64,000 nt of DNA from Ferdinandcohnia sp047246645 (GCF_047246645.1 NZ_JBFOKR010000007.1:163993-227992), one strand, 5' to 3'; counted from the first letter of the stretch, positions 32,510-42,400 are shown. The notes: generated from the sequence alone by a model not told the origin. A program made the numbers and translations.

Positions 32510-33433
32510 ATGAAGTTAAAATGGGCTTTTCTTGTAGTAGTAACTACTATTGTCACAGTGCTAACAGGTTGTGAACCACTAATGGTTTTAGATCCCAAAG
32601 GGCCTCAAGCACAAACACAAGCAAATGATATAATGCTTTCAATTTGGTTAATGTCATTTATTGTTATCGTCGTTTTTTCACTATTAGTTTTTATGCTTAT
32701 CAAATATCGCGCTTCCAAGCAGCGAGAGGATTATGAACCGCCACATATTGAGGGGAATAAATGGGTCGAAGCGATTATTGTTGGTATTCCAGTATTAATT
32801 GTTGCGTTCCTGTCAGTTGTTTCAGTTCAAAGTAACTATAAGGTTGAATCTACACCTGTGGGCTATGAAGATAAAGAACCCTTAGTAATATATGCATCAT
32901 CATCCAACTGGAAATGGCATTTCAGCTATCCAGAACAGGATATCGAAACAGTCAATTATCTATACATTCCAGCTGATCGACCAATTGAGTTTAAATTATA
33001 TTCCTTTGGTCCAATTACGAGCTTTTGGATTCCACAGCTTGGTGGGCAAAAATATGCGATGTCTGATATGGTAACAACTCTTCATTTAGCAGCAGATGTA
33101 CCTGGAGAATTTATGGGGCGTAATGCGAATTTCAGTGGTAAAGGATTTGCTGAAAATAGCTTTAATGTGACAGCGATGAACGAAGCTGAATTTGATGAAT
33201 GGGTAGAAGAAGTAAAAGAAACAGCTCAGCCGCTAACAGAGGAAAAGTTCAACGAGCTAATAGAACCAGGTCATCTGGGACAACTAACTTTTACTGGAAC
33301 TCACTTAGATTTCTCACCAGCTCCTGAAGGGGAGAATGGCGGGCATAACCACGGTACGTCACAGGATGAACATTCAGAAAATCAAGAAGATGAACATGAA
33401 CCTGAAGACCATTCAGAGCACGATTCACACTAG
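32510..33433 (+). CDS. qoxA: Quinol oxidase aa3-type subunit II
   Basis: 307 aa from ATG 32510 after AAAGGGG. Lipoprotein signal peptide with lipobox LTGC, two membrane helices (about 40-65 and 85-105) and a cupredoxin domain. The CuA cysteines of cytochrome c oxidases are absent, identifying a quinol-oxidising enzyme. The C-terminal tail is unusually rich in His, Glu and Asp (GHNHGTSQDEH, DHSEHDSH). First gene of qoxABCD, the proton-pumping terminal oxidase for aerobic growth. Confidence 0.94.
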   Translation: MKLKWAFLVVVTTIVTVLTGCEPLMVLDPKGPQAQTQANDIMLSIWLMSFIVIVVFSLLVFMLIKYRASKQREDYEPPHIEGNKWVEAIIVGIPVLIVAFLSVVSVQSNYKVESTPVGYEDKEPLVIYASSSNWKWHFSYPEQDIETVNYLYIPADRPIEFKLYSFGPITSFWIPQLGGQKYAMSDMVTTLHLAADVPGEFMGRNANFSGKGFAENSFNVTAMNEAEFDEWVEEVKETAQPLTEEKFNELIEPGHLGQLTFTGTHLDFSPAPEGENGGHNHGTSQDEHSENQEDEHEPEDHSEHDSH

Positions 33434-33503
33434 GTTTAACTAGTTTCATAGATAGGAAAATTTCATCTAATGAAAGATACTTTCCGAAAGGAGTAAACGA
33501 ACC

Positions 33504-35456
33504 ATGGATTTCTTTAATCGATTTGCAATTCCACATCCAAGTCCGGCAATTTATGCTTCGATGGTTGCAATTGGGCTTACCATGATTGCGATTGTTGCAG
33601 GTTTAACATATTTTAAAAAATGGGGTTATCTATGGCGTGAATGGTTAACTACTGTTGACCATAAGCGTATCGGGATTATGTATTTAATTTCGGCCCTATT
33701 GATGCTGTTCCGTGGTGGAGTAGACGCGATTATGATGCGTGCGCAGCTTGCTGTACCCGAGAACACGTTGCTTGATGCACAACACTATAATGAAGTATTT
33801 ACAACACACGGAATTGTTATGATTATGTTCATGGCAATGCCTTTTATCATGGCATTAATGAACTATGTAGTACCATTACAAATTGGTGCGCGCGATGTAG
33901 CTTTTCCACGTCTAAATGCACTTAGCTTCTGGCTTTTCTTTGCAGGGGCAATGTTATTTAACATTTCATTTATAATTGGTGGCTCACCTGACGCAGGCTG
34001 GACATCATACTTCCCATTAGCAGGTACTGAATATAGTACATCCGTGGGTACGAACTATTATATGATTGCTCTTCAAATTTCCGGTATCGGTACACTGATG
34101 ACAGGAATTAACTTTATTACGACCATTCTTAAAATGAGAGCACCAGGAATGACACTAATGAAAATGCCTATGTTCACATGGTCATCATTAATTACGAACG
34201 TCATTATTGTATTTGCATTCCCAGTATTAACAGTAGCACTTGCAATGGGAACGCTAGATCGTCTTTTTGCTACTAACTTCTTCACAACGGACAATGGTGG
34301 AATGGATATGCTTTGGGCAAACCTGTTCTGGGTTTGGGGACATCCTGAGGTATACATCTTAATTCTTCCGGCGTTCGGTATATATAGCGAAGTTTTCTCT
34401 ACCTTCTCACGTCGTAATTTATACGGTTATAAATCAATGGTTGCTTCAATGGTAATCATTTCACTATTATCGTTCTTTGTATGGGCTCACCACTTCTTTA
34501 CAATGGGGCAGGGAGCTTTTGCAAACAGTATATTCTCGATTACAACGATGGCAATTGCAGTACCAACTGGTGTTAAGCTCTTTAACTGGCTGTTAACACT
34601 CTGGAAAGGAAAAATTGTCATTACGACTCCAATGCTGTATGCACTACTATTTATTCCTACCTTCACAATTGGTGGAGTAACTGGGGTTATGTTAGGAATG
34701 TCAGCTGCAGACTATCAATATCACAATACAATGTTCTTAGTAGCTCACTTCCACATGGTTATTATTCCTGGTGTTGTGTTTGCTATGCTGGCGGGTCTCA
34801 CATACTATTGGCCAAAAATGTTTGGCTTTATGTTGAATGAAAAAATTGGTAAGGCTGCAGCTTGGCTTATTTGTATGGGTACACTTGTTGCCTTTATGCC
34901 AATGTTCTTCTCTGGACTTGACGGTCAAGCTCGTCGCATGTACACGTATTCTGAATCCACAGGTTTTGGAATTTGGAATATGATTTCATTTGTTGGAGCA
35001 ATTGGCCTGGCAGTCGGTTTTGTATTGATTGTTTATAATATTTACTACAGTACTCGCTATGCTTCAAGAGATATCGGCTCAGATCCTTGGGATGCACGTA
35101 CTCTTGAGTGGTCAACTCATAGTCCAGTTCCAGAATACAACTTTGCGATTGTTCCTGATGTTTCTTCATCAGAAGCACTTTGGGATTCAAAGAAAAAAGG
35201 GCATGAACTGTTTAAAGGTGAATACAAAAAGATTCATATGCCAAACAATAGTGGTTTACCATTTATTCTGGGCTTTGTGATTTTCTTTGCCTGGGGATTC
35301 TCATTTGTATTTGGATTATGGATTCCACTAGTTATCGCAACTCTAGCCATCTTCGGATGTATGGCATATCGTTCATTCGAACAAGATCATGGCAGATATA
35401 TTTCCGTAGAGGAAATTAAAAAAACAGAAACTAAATTGGGAGGTAATCAAAAATGA
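33504..35456 (+). CDS. qoxB: Quinol oxidase aa3-type subunit I
   Basis: 650 aa, about 15 membrane helices, heme-copper oxidase catalytic subunit. CuB/heme motif WGHPEVYILILPAFG with the cross-linked His-Tyr pair, HH pair in WAHHFFTMGQ, heme ligand region HFHMVIIPG, and N-terminal FTTHGIVMIMF. Start ATG after CGAAAGGAGT. Overlaps qoxC by ATGA. Confidence 0.97.
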   Translation: MDFFNRFAIPHPSPAIYASMVAIGLTMIAIVAGLTYFKKWGYLWREWLTTVDHKRIGIMYLISALLMLFRGGVDAIMMRAQLAVPENTLLDAQHYNEVFTTHGIVMIMFMAMPFIMALMNYVVPLQIGARDVAFPRLNALSFWLFFAGAMLFNISFIIGGSPDAGWTSYFPLAGTEYSTSVGTNYYMIALQISGIGTLMTGINFITTILKMRAPGMTLMKMPMFTWSSLITNVIIVFAFPVLTVALAMGTLDRLFATNFFTTDNGGMDMLWANLFWVWGHPEVYILILPAFGIYSEVFSTFSRRNLYGYKSMVASMVIISLLSFFVWAHHFFTMGQGAFANSIFSITTMAIAVPTGVKLFNWLLTLWKGKIVITTPMLYALLFIPTFTIGGVTGVMLGMSAADYQYHNTMFLVAHFHMVIIPGVVFAMLAGLTYYWPKMFGFMLNEKIGKAAAWLICMGTLVAFMPMFFSGLDGQARRMYTYSESTGFGIWNMISFVGAIGLAVGFVLIVYNIYYSTRYASRDIGSDPWDARTLEWSTHSPVPEYNFAIVPDVSSSEALWDSKKKGHELFKGEYKKIHMPNNSGLPFILGFVIFFAWGFSFVFGLWIPLVIATLAIFGCMAYRSFEQDHGRYISVEEIKKTETKLGGNQK

Positions 35457-36049
35457 AAATAGATCACTCTCTCCCTCTTGAATACAGCACAGAAGAAAAC
35501 CAACTGAAGATCCTCGGTTTTTGGATCTTCCTTGGTGCAGAAATAATGTTATTTGCAACGTTGTTTGCATCTTATTTCGTATTATTTAATAGAACAGGTA
35601 ATGGACCATCTGGTGCAGAAATCTTTGAAATCACACCGGTGTTAATTGAGACGCTATTACTTTTAACAAGTAGTTTTACTATTGGTTTAGCGATTCACGC
35701 GATGCGAATTGGTAACAAAAAAGCAATGCTTACTTTCTTTGGAATTACACTCCTTCTAGGACTTTCCTTCTTAGGAGTAGAGATATATGAGTTTGTTCAT
35801 TATGTACACGTAGGGGCAGGCATACAAACGAGTGCATTTACATCAATCCTTTTAACGACATTAGGTACACATGGTGCGCACGTAACACTTGGTTTGTTCT
35901 GGGGACTCTTTATAATGCTACAGATTAAAAAGCATGGATTAACTCCAGCAACTACAAATAAATCATTCATTTTCTCTCTTTATTGGCACTTTCTAGATGT
36001 TGTCTGGATCTTTATCTTCAGCTTCATCTACCTGAAAGGAATGATGTAA
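35453..36049 (+). CDS. qoxC: Quinol oxidase aa3-type subunit III
   Basis: 198 aa, five membrane helices, COX3 family. LGFWIFLGAEIMLFATLFASYF near the N-terminus and LYWHFLDVVWIFIF at the C-terminus are typical. Start overlaps the qoxB stop; GGGAGGT site lies within qoxB. Confidence 0.96.
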   Translation: MKIDHSLPLEYSTEENQLKILGFWIFLGAEIMLFATLFASYFVLFNRTGNGPSGAEIFEITPVLIETLLLLTSSFTIGLAIHAMRIGNKKAMLTFFGITLLLGLSFLGVEIYEFVHYVHVGAGIQTSAFTSILLTTLGTHGAHVTLGLFWGLFIMLQIKKHGLTPATTNKSFIFSLYWHFLDVVWIFIFSFIYLKGMM

Positions 36050-36050
36050 G

Positions 36051-36335
36051 ATGAAAGAATTATTTCCACGAAAACAGGTCATGGGATTTATTTTCTCACT
36101 TGTCCTGACAGCTGTGGCACTAGCAGTTTACTTTTTTGAACTGTCCTTTGCAGTAGGAATGACAATTCTCTTGGTAACAGCCTTCATTCAAGCTGCCGTT
36201 CAGTTAGTGTTATTTATGCACGCTGGCGAAACAGATGATAAACATTCAATTTATACGAATATTTATTACGGAGTCATTATCGGGTTAGTAACCATTTTTG
36301 GTACACTTTTAACCATGGTTTGGGGCTACGTTTAA
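36051..36335 (+). CDS. qoxD: Quinol oxidase aa3-type subunit IV
   Basis: 94 aa, three membrane helices, COX4_pro family (VMGFIFSLVLTAVALAVYFF, QAAVQLVLFMHAGE). Starts one base after the qoxC stop. Last gene of the operon. Confidence 0.95.
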   Translation: MKELFPRKQVMGFIFSLVLTAVALAVYFFELSFAVGMTILLVTAFIQAAVQLVLFMHAGETDDKHSIYTNIYYGVIIGLVTIFGTLLTMVWGYV

Positions 36336-36342
36336 AATAAAG

Positions 36343-36370
36343 AAGGAGCGCTACGGTAGCGCTCCTTTTT
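36343..36370 (+). terminator. Terminator of qoxABCD
   Basis: AAGGAGCGCTA / TAGCGCTCCTT perfect stem, loop CGG, followed by TTT. Confidence 0.92.
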
Positions 36371-36408
36371 ATGTTTAAGAAAGTATAAAAATTTTAACCG
36401 AGTTTTCG

Positions 36409-36706
36409 GTGTCTAGCTCCAGCGCCTAGCCAGTTTTCCTACCAGAATAAGCTTCTTCGAGTATCTTGCGCAAAAGCTTTGCTTTTAAGCAGCGAGAGGT
36501 CGCTTCACCCCTCCTGCGGCGGCAACACTAAGGAATGCTGCGTGAGCATAAGCCTCGCAGAAAAAATGCTTTAGCATTTTTTAGAGCCTCCTCGTCAGGG
36601 TTCCAGCGCTTGTCGGACTTGCACAGGATGTGCTGACGTTGACGTTCCCACAGGACGTGGCGGTACTTAGTCGACGTACCTCTTTGAAGGCGCTTGTGCT
36701 TTTCTT
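36409..36706. repeat. Dispersed Bacillus intergenic repeat (GTGTCTAGCTCC type)
   Basis: About 300 bases beginning GTGTCTAGCTCCAGCGCC and ending GAAGGCGCTTGTGCTTTTCTT (split by its last bases). Internal GC-rich segments GGTCGCTTCACCCCTCCTG and CCAGCGCTTGTCGGACTTG are sequences I recognise as common in Bacillus genomes. GC content is well above the surroundings; no coding potential. Confidence 0.75.
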
Positions 36707-36709
36707 ATT

Positions 36710-36925
36710 TTACTTATAGTTTTTTTCAAGCATTTCCTCTGTTACTACAAAGAAAACTCCCATTAGGAAAATAAATACTGCTCCAACAACTGTTCCAATT
36801 CCAAGCGGAGTTAAAATACTGTAACCGCTTACGGATAATCCTAGAATAAAAAGTACAGTCCCCAGGATAAACAGGGCACCACCGATAAATTTACATGCAT
36901 TGAGTAATTTCACTTTCGATTCCAT
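36710..36925 (-). CDS. Small two-helix membrane protein
   Basis: 71 aa, start ATG after GGTGGGGTG. Two hydrophobic helices (FIGGALFILGTVLFILGLS and IGTVVGAVFIFLMGVFFVV) with a short polar loop and acidic C-terminus. It resembles YrhK-like small membrane proteins in layout, but I cannot assign a family with confidence. The dispersed repeat abuts its stop codon. Confidence 0.65.
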   Translation of the reverse strand: MESKVKLLNACKFIGGALFILGTVLFILGLSVSGYSILTPLGIGTVVGAVFIFLMGVFFVVTEEMLEKNYK

Positions 36926-37201
36926 TCATTTCACCCCACCTTATAGAGGATGTTCAAAAAGTCAAATCAAACTTTTTGAGTTCTTACTATATATTATTCA
37001 CTTTGTTCACAAAATCGTCAAACTTTTTTTAGTTTTTTTGTAGACTTTTTCAAAAAGACGTAATAGCTCCCAAATCACGATTCGTTTCTTCATAATTTAA
37101 CACCAGTTCTTAAGAAATTCTTCAGATTTATCCTACTTAATTGTTAAAAATGATTTTCTACAATAATGCTAGAAAAGGGAGTAAAAGGAAAGGTGTTATC
37201 T

Positions 37202-38335
37202 ATGAAAATACATATTACTAGTTTGAGAGAAAAAAGCACGGGGCTTAAAAATAATTATAAAAAAGCACGTGACCCATATATCGACAATGCCCGGTTTACG
37301 CTGATCGTACTCGTCGTTTTTGGTCATTTGGTTAGCCCAATGAAGGGGGAGAGTGAGGCGATTTATTTAGTAAATAATTTACTAGCGTCTTTTCGGATGC
37401 CAGCTCTTATCATGTTGACAGGTATGTTTGCAAAAAGTTTTTATAAGGAAGGGTATATTGAAAAAATAACAACAAAACTTTTCGTGCCTTATTTACTATT
37501 CCAGGTATTTTATTTATTTCTAAATCATTATTTAACAAACTATAGCTTTTCTTCTTTCGACTGGTTCAAGCCATTTATGGGAATGTGGTTTTTACTAAGT
37601 GTATATTATTGGAATCTACTGTTGTTTGTTTTTACAAGACTAAAGCAGCCTATCCTAATTGCAGTCTTCCTTGGAGTTGCTGTAGGGTACATGGATAGTG
37701 GGTTTGAAAGTTATAATTTGATGAGAACATTTGTGTTTTTTCCGTTCTTTTTGCTAGGTTTCTATTTAAATAAAGAGTTATTAACGACTTTTAAAAAGCC
37801 ATCTTTCAAACTAATTTCAATAGGATTATTCCTGCTTATAATAGCTGTAATGAAGATTACGGGACTGGAAGTATCAAGGGGGCTATTATTAGGAAAACAA
37901 GCGTATGAAACAATTGGTCTCGGTATAATAGAAGGTTCTCTTCTAAGAATCTTGTTTTATATCATTATGGTATTCGGAATTGCAGTCTTTCTACCATGGA
38001 TAAGTTCCAGTGAAAGATGGTATACAAATTACGGATCAAAAACAGCCTATATCTACTTGTTTCATTTTGTATTAATCAAATTCTTACAAATAATGGGGAT
38101 ATATGTTGATGCCAGCCCGTTGTTGGTGGTAGTAGCTCCGGTGATAGCGCTAGTAGTATCAGTCTTGCTAGCATCAAGGCCGGTTATCCTAGTTACAAAA
38201 CCGTTAGTTGAAGGTACAATCGTAAAAATCATAAAAGAAAAAGGGTCACATGTGATAAAAAATGGAGCGGCAACACTTAAAACAAAAATTTTAAGAAATT
38301 CTTCAGAAATTACCTATCTAGTTTTTAAAAAATAA
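37202..38335 (+). CDS. Membrane acyltransferase, acyltransferase-3 family
   Basis: 377 aa from ATG 37202 (AAAGGTG site; the 12 preceding codons lack one). About ten membrane helices. Family landmarks: YIDNARFTLIVLVVFGH with the catalytic His near the first helix, FRMPALIMLTGMFAK, and YLFHFVLIKFLQ near the end. Such enzymes acylate sugars or other envelope molecules; close Bacillus relatives (YkrP-like) are uncharacterised. Monocistronic. Confidence 0.82.
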   Translation: MKIHITSLREKSTGLKNNYKKARDPYIDNARFTLIVLVVFGHLVSPMKGESEAIYLVNNLLASFRMPALIMLTGMFAKSFYKEGYIEKITTKLFVPYLLFQVFYLFLNHYLTNYSFSSFDWFKPFMGMWFLLSVYYWNLLLFVFTRLKQPILIAVFLGVAVGYMDSGFESYNLMRTFVFFPFFLLGFYLNKELLTTFKKPSFKLISIGLFLLIIAVMKITGLEVSRGLLLGKQAYETIGLGIIEGSLLRILFYIIMVFGIAVFLPWISSSERWYTNYGSKTAYIYLFHFVLIKFLQIMGIYVDASPLLVVVAPVIALVVSVLLASRPVILVTKPLVEGTIVKIIKEKGSHVIKNGAATLKTKILRNSSEITYLVFKK

Positions 38336-38452
38336 AGGCTATATTATTGGTAATCTTTGGTGCTATAATTTAGTCGATTGAAGAGAATGTTAAGTAACTT
38401 TGTTGCTTTAAAAATCTCTGTAAACATATATAGTTAATTAATTTGTTCGCAG

Positions 38453-38579
38453 GGTGATTGGAGCGCATGGCACGAGACTCCTGCGGGAAAAGCGTGACCA
38501 GGTGAGACCCCGCAGGAGCGTAGCGACGAGGAGGCTCACGGTCCGCCCGCGGAAAGCGAGTGCCAGGAGCGGAAATCAC
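38453..38579. repeat. Dispersed Bacillus repeat (GACTCCTGCGGG type) with terminal inverted ends
   Basis: About 127 bases. Ends GTGATTGGAGCGCATGGCAC and GTGCCAGGAGCGGAAATCAC form imperfect inverted repeats; the interior has CTCCTGCGGG / CCCCGCAGGAG and GGAGGCTCACGG. I recognise it as a high-copy element of Bacillus genomes. It lies directly upstream of the response regulator and creates a spurious upstream extension of that reading frame. Confidence 0.8.
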
Positions 38580-38654
38580 TATCTATACCTTCACACTCAA
38601 AGTACTACTAGAAATAAGCCTTTGAAACAGATGTTTCCAATAGGAGGAAATCGT

Positions 38655-39347
38655 ATGAACAATTACCACGTTCTTGTTGTGGATGATGAAAAAGAAATAA
38701 GAGATGCGATTGAAATATATTTAAAGAACGAAGGTTTAACTGTCTACAAAGCAAAGGATGGAATTGAAGCGATCGATGCCTTACATACACACGAAATTCA
38801 CTTAATTATCATGGATATTATGATGCCGCGGTTAGATGGAATTGCAACTACATATAGAATCAGAGAAGAAAAAAACATTCCAATTATTATGCTAAGTGCA
38901 AAAAGTGAAGACACAGATAAGATATTAGGACTTCAAATTGGAGCGGATGACTACGTTACAAAGCCTTTTAATCCAGTTGAATTAATTGCTAGAGTAAAGT
39001 CGCAGCTTAGGAGATATGTGACACTTGGAACATATGAAGGAAAAGCTAAGGTCATAGATTTACATGGTTTAACCCTTGACCAAACTGCTAAACACGTTGC
39101 TATCAATGGTGAAGAAGTAAAACTCACACCAATTGAATATCGAATTGTTGAATTATTAATGGTTAATGCAGGACGGGTTTTTTCAATCTCAGAAATATAT
39201 GAGCGTGTATGGAAGGAACCGGGATTTAATGCAGAAAATACGGTTGCTGTCCATATAAGAAAAATTCGTGAAAAAATAGAAATTGATCCTAAAAATCCAA
39301 GGTATCTGAAAGTGGTGTGGGGAATTGGCTACAAAATGGAAAAATAG
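38655..39347 (+). CDS. OmpR-family response regulator
   Basis: 230 aa from ATG 38655 (TAGGAGG site). Receiver domain 1-118 (VVDDEKE, phospho-Asp in LIIMDIMMP, Lys in DYVTKPF) and winged-helix DNA-binding domain 135-230 (LTPIEYRIVELLM, VAVHIRKIREKIE, WGIGYKM). The frame is open further upstream only through the dispersed repeat. Overlaps the kinase gene by 23 bases. Resembles VanR-type regulators; target genes unknown. Confidence 0.9.
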   Translation: MNNYHVLVVDDEKEIRDAIEIYLKNEGLTVYKAKDGIEAIDALHTHEIHLIIMDIMMPRLDGIATTYRIREEKNIPIIMLSAKSEDTDKILGLQIGADDYVTKPFNPVELIARVKSQLRRYVTLGTYEGKAKVIDLHGLTLDQTAKHVAINGEEVKLTPIEYRIVELLMVNAGRVFSISEIYERVWKEPGFNAENTVAVHIRKIREKIEIDPKNPRYLKVVWGIGYKMEK

Positions 39348-41472
39348 TATATGGTTACTAACTAGTTTATTAGTTACGTTCGGATTAATTGGTGGTAGTG
39401 TTCTAGTAAATAATGCAAATCAGTATTTATTTGTTGACTATTTTGAAACAAATAACTTTAACCATGAACGTAATGAAATTTGGCACTATATAAGCAAATA
39501 TGAAATTTATGATATTCCTTTTGAAGAAGCACATAGTAATTTAATCGTAACAAAGGGTGAAATAGATGTAGCTCGTTCGAAGCTTAGTGACTTGTCAGAT
39601 CAATTAGAACTGATAAATAATGAATACAACTACGGAATAGAGGAAGCAAAACAAGCTGGAGAAACTGAAAAAGCAGAAAAGCTTACAGTGGAACGTGATA
39701 AAGAATTAGAAAAAATGAGATCTTATTTTGAAGATGATGAATATACAAAGGACCAACTTTTAAAGGAAAAAGAGAAAGAGCTGGACGCTTATTACGAAGA
39801 ACTAGAAAATATGGAAAATGTCTATGAAGAGTATAAACAGTTCTTTGCTTTTTATTTAAAAGATAAGGAGACTGGAGAAATTTATACAAATCTTTCAGGT
39901 AAGGATGAGAAGTATTTCACAGAAGAAACTATGTTATTTATAGAAGACTGGGATTATATACTAACTCCAATTGGTCCACCAGGAGTCTCACTAGAGGAGA
40001 AAAAGCTCGTTGGTAAGCTGGGAGTTAAAAAAGACGTTTCTGAATCGGTTATGTCACATAGCTATCTGGAATTCCTTAAAAACCAGAAAGTTTTTTATGG
40101 TTTAGCGATAGGTGGAATTATTGCATTACTAGCAGGTTTGTTTCTCTTTACAAAGATGAAAATTAAAGAAATAAGAATTGCGAAAAGATTTATTCCAATT
40201 GATATTAATACAGTATTGGTTGTAATTTTAGGAGTTGTTTCTTTTTTAGTTCTCTGGGATTCTAAGGATATATTTTTTTATATTAGCAGTAAAAGAAAAT
40301 TACTTTTCAATTTTACTATCTTACTAGTTTTGGTTGGGTTTACTTTACTTTTCCTAAAACTAATCCAAAATAGATTAAATGACAAAGAAAATCGGAAAGC
40401 CGATTTCCAAAACAGTCTACTTTATAAAGGATATAAAGCGATTAGTGAAGCCTTTTTAAATAGAAGTATTGGCGTACAGACTCTCCTCTTGTTGAGTGTG
40501 ATCATAGCATTTGTTCCAGGAGGGTTCTTTTTAGCAAACCGATGGTATAACTCACCATTGCAAAATTTCATTTTACTATTACTTATATTTATTCCTGTTG
40601 CTGTTCCAATCATCTATTTAATCTTAAAACGTGCAGGATATTTTAACATCATTCTTAAACACACTTCTGAACTAGTTGAGGGTAATCTTGCTCCTGATTT
40701 AGTTGTTAAAGGAAATTCACCGTTAGCTACTCTTGCAGCCAATATTAATGAACTCAAGTCTGGAGTAGAGTTTTCTCAAAGAGAGCAACTGAAGAGTGAA
40801 CGTTTAAAAACAGAGTTAATAACGAATGTGAGTCATGATCTTCGCACTCCGTTAACATCTATCATTTCGTATTCCGAGCTTCTAAAAAAGCCTGGACTTA
40901 GTGAAGAAGAACGTATTTCCTATATAGAAATCATTGACCGTAAATCAAAAAGACTTAAGTTTTTAATAGAAGATTTATTTGAAGCATCAAAAATGGCGAG
41001 TGGAAATATTGAATTAGAAAAAACAAGGATAGATTTAAATCAACTACTAGAACAGGCACTTGCAGAGCATGAAGAAAAGATAAAAGATTCATCTCTTCAA
41101 TTTCGTGTTTCTAATTCTGGCGTCCCTGTTTATGCAAATATTGATGGGCAAAAGGTGTGGCGAGTTTTCGATAACTTGATAGGAAATATTCTTAAATACT
41201 CGCTAGAACATACACGGGTTTATATACAAGTGAAAGAGGAAAAAGGTAAAGCGATTATTACATTTAAGAACGTTACCAAGTATGAACTTGGAGAAAATGT
41301 AGATGAATTATTTGAACGCTTTAAACGAGGGGATACATCTCGTCATACAGAAGGGTCCGGCTTAGGTCTGGCAATCGCTAAATCTATTGTCGATCTTCAC
41401 GGAGGTAATATGGATATTGGACTTGACGGAGATTTGTTCAAGGTAACAGTACAGTTTGATTCTGTACAGTGA
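39325..41472 (+). CDS. Large membrane sensor histidine kinase
   Basis: 715 aa, TTG start inside the regulator gene after GTGGGGAA. One N-terminal helix, a 230-residue outside domain with a long Glu/Lys-rich coiled coil (about 80-165), then five or six membrane helices (255-430), a HAMP-like linker, HisKA with the acceptor His in NVSHDLRTPLTS, and HATPase_c (NLIGNILKYS, GSGLGLAIAKS). The combination of a coiled-coil sensor and extra membrane helices is larger than ordinary VanS-like kinases. Ligand unknown. Confidence 0.87.
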   Translation: MATKWKNSIWLLTSLLVTFGLIGGSVLVNNANQYLFVDYFETNNFNHERNEIWHYISKYEIYDIPFEEAHSNLIVTKGEIDVARSKLSDLSDQLELINNEYNYGIEEAKQAGETEKAEKLTVERDKELEKMRSYFEDDEYTKDQLLKEKEKELDAYYEELENMENVYEEYKQFFAFYLKDKETGEIYTNLSGKDEKYFTEETMLFIEDWDYILTPIGPPGVSLEEKKLVGKLGVKKDVSESVMSHSYLEFLKNQKVFYGLAIGGIIALLAGLFLFTKMKIKEIRIAKRFIPIDINTVLVVILGVVSFLVLWDSKDIFFYISSKRKLLFNFTILLVLVGFTLLFLKLIQNRLNDKENRKADFQNSLLYKGYKAISEAFLNRSIGVQTLLLLSVIIAFVPGGFFLANRWYNSPLQNFILLLLIFIPVAVPIIYLILKRAGYFNIILKHTSELVEGNLAPDLVVKGNSPLATLAANINELKSGVEFSQREQLKSERLKTELITNVSHDLRTPLTSIISYSELLKKPGLSEEERISYIEIIDRKSKRLKFLIEDLFEASKMASGNIELEKTRIDLNQLLEQALAEHEEKIKDSSLQFRVSNSGVPVYANIDGQKVWRVFDNLIGNILKYSLEHTRVYIQVKEEKGKAIITFKNVTKYELGENVDELFERFKRGDTSRHTEGSGLGLAIAKSIVDLHGGNMDIGLDGDLFKVTVQFDSVQ

Positions 41473-41487
41473 AAAGTATAATTTCTT

Positions 41488-41513
41488 GGCCCTATGTTAG
41501 CATAGGGCCTTTT
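41488..41513 (+). terminator. Terminator of the two-component operon
   Basis: GGCCCTATG / CATAGGGCC perfect stem, loop TTAG, then TTTT. Confidence 0.9.
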
Positions 41514-41528
41514 AGGGGGAAGAGAATA

Positions 41529-42278
41529 ATGTTAATTGAAAATTATAAAGTATACACATTACAAGAACGCCCTGAACTAGTAACTGGAATGAACTCACTA
41601 CATTCAGCAGGATGGGCAAAGTTTATGCTATTTGATGAAGTGGCGGAAAAGTATTTTGGCGAATTACCAAAAATATTTCCAGCCTATCAATTTGTTTTAG
41701 TAAATGAGCAAGATAAAGTAATTGCTTGTGGAAATTCAATTCCCTTTCGATGGGACGGAAATGTAGATGACCTACCGGGTGGCTGGGATGACGTCTTGGC
41801 AAGAGGAGTACAGGAACACAATAAAGGATTAAGTCCAAATGCGGTTTCAGCAATTGCGATAGTAGTTGATCCAGACCTACGGGGTAAGAAAATTAGTGAT
41901 TTTATGGTACATACTATGAAGGATTTAGTTAGAAACACTGGCATTAAACAAATGGTAGCTCCTGTTCGCCCGTCCCTCAAGCATAAGTATCCACTTATCC
42001 CAATGGAGAAATATGCAAATTGGATAAGGGATGATGAAGCGCCTTTTGACCCTTGGTTAAGAATTCATTGGAAATCTAAAGCAGAGATAGTGAGAGTGGC
42101 TAGTGAATCGATGATTATTAGAGGAACAGTAGAACAATGGGAGAGCTGGGTAGGGATGAAATTTCCTGAAAGCGGGTCATATATTATTCCGGCTGGCCTA
42201 GTACCAGTTGAAATGAATATAGAAGAAAACATTGGAACTTATGTAGAACCGAATGTATGGATGAAACATGAGTTATAA
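41529..42278 (+). CDS. GNAT-like acetyltransferase family protein
   Basis: 249 aa from ATG 41529 (AGGGGGAAGAG site). Central region VSAIAIVVDPDLRGKKISDFMVHTMKDLV fits a GNAT acetyl-CoA loop (R-G-K-K-I-S), with VDDLPGGWDDVL before it. Substrate unknown. Monocistronic, following a terminator. Confidence 0.65.
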   Translation: MLIENYKVYTLQERPELVTGMNSLHSAGWAKFMLFDEVAEKYFGELPKIFPAYQFVLVNEQDKVIACGNSIPFRWDGNVDDLPGGWDDVLARGVQEHNKGLSPNAVSAIAIVVDPDLRGKKISDFMVHTMKDLVRNTGIKQMVAPVRPSLKHKYPLIPMEKYANWIRDDEAPFDPWLRIHWKSKAEIVRVASESMIIRGTVEQWESWVGMKFPESGSYIIPAGLVPVEMNIEENIGTYVEPNVWMKHEL

Positions 42279-42400
42279 GAGAGCACCACTTGCATTTTCC
42301 ATCTATAAAAAGGGTACGTTAAGATGAAGTCGTCAGATGAGCATTTTTAACTTAGTCTGTGGTACGATAATGGAAACCAAGATAGAAGAGGTGTTTTAGA

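Noticed and set aside
38454..38654. 67-residue N-terminal extension of the OmpR-type regulator
   Set aside because: It is translated from a dispersed repeat, is Arg-rich and unlike any receiver domain; ATG 38655 has a strong TAGGAGG site.
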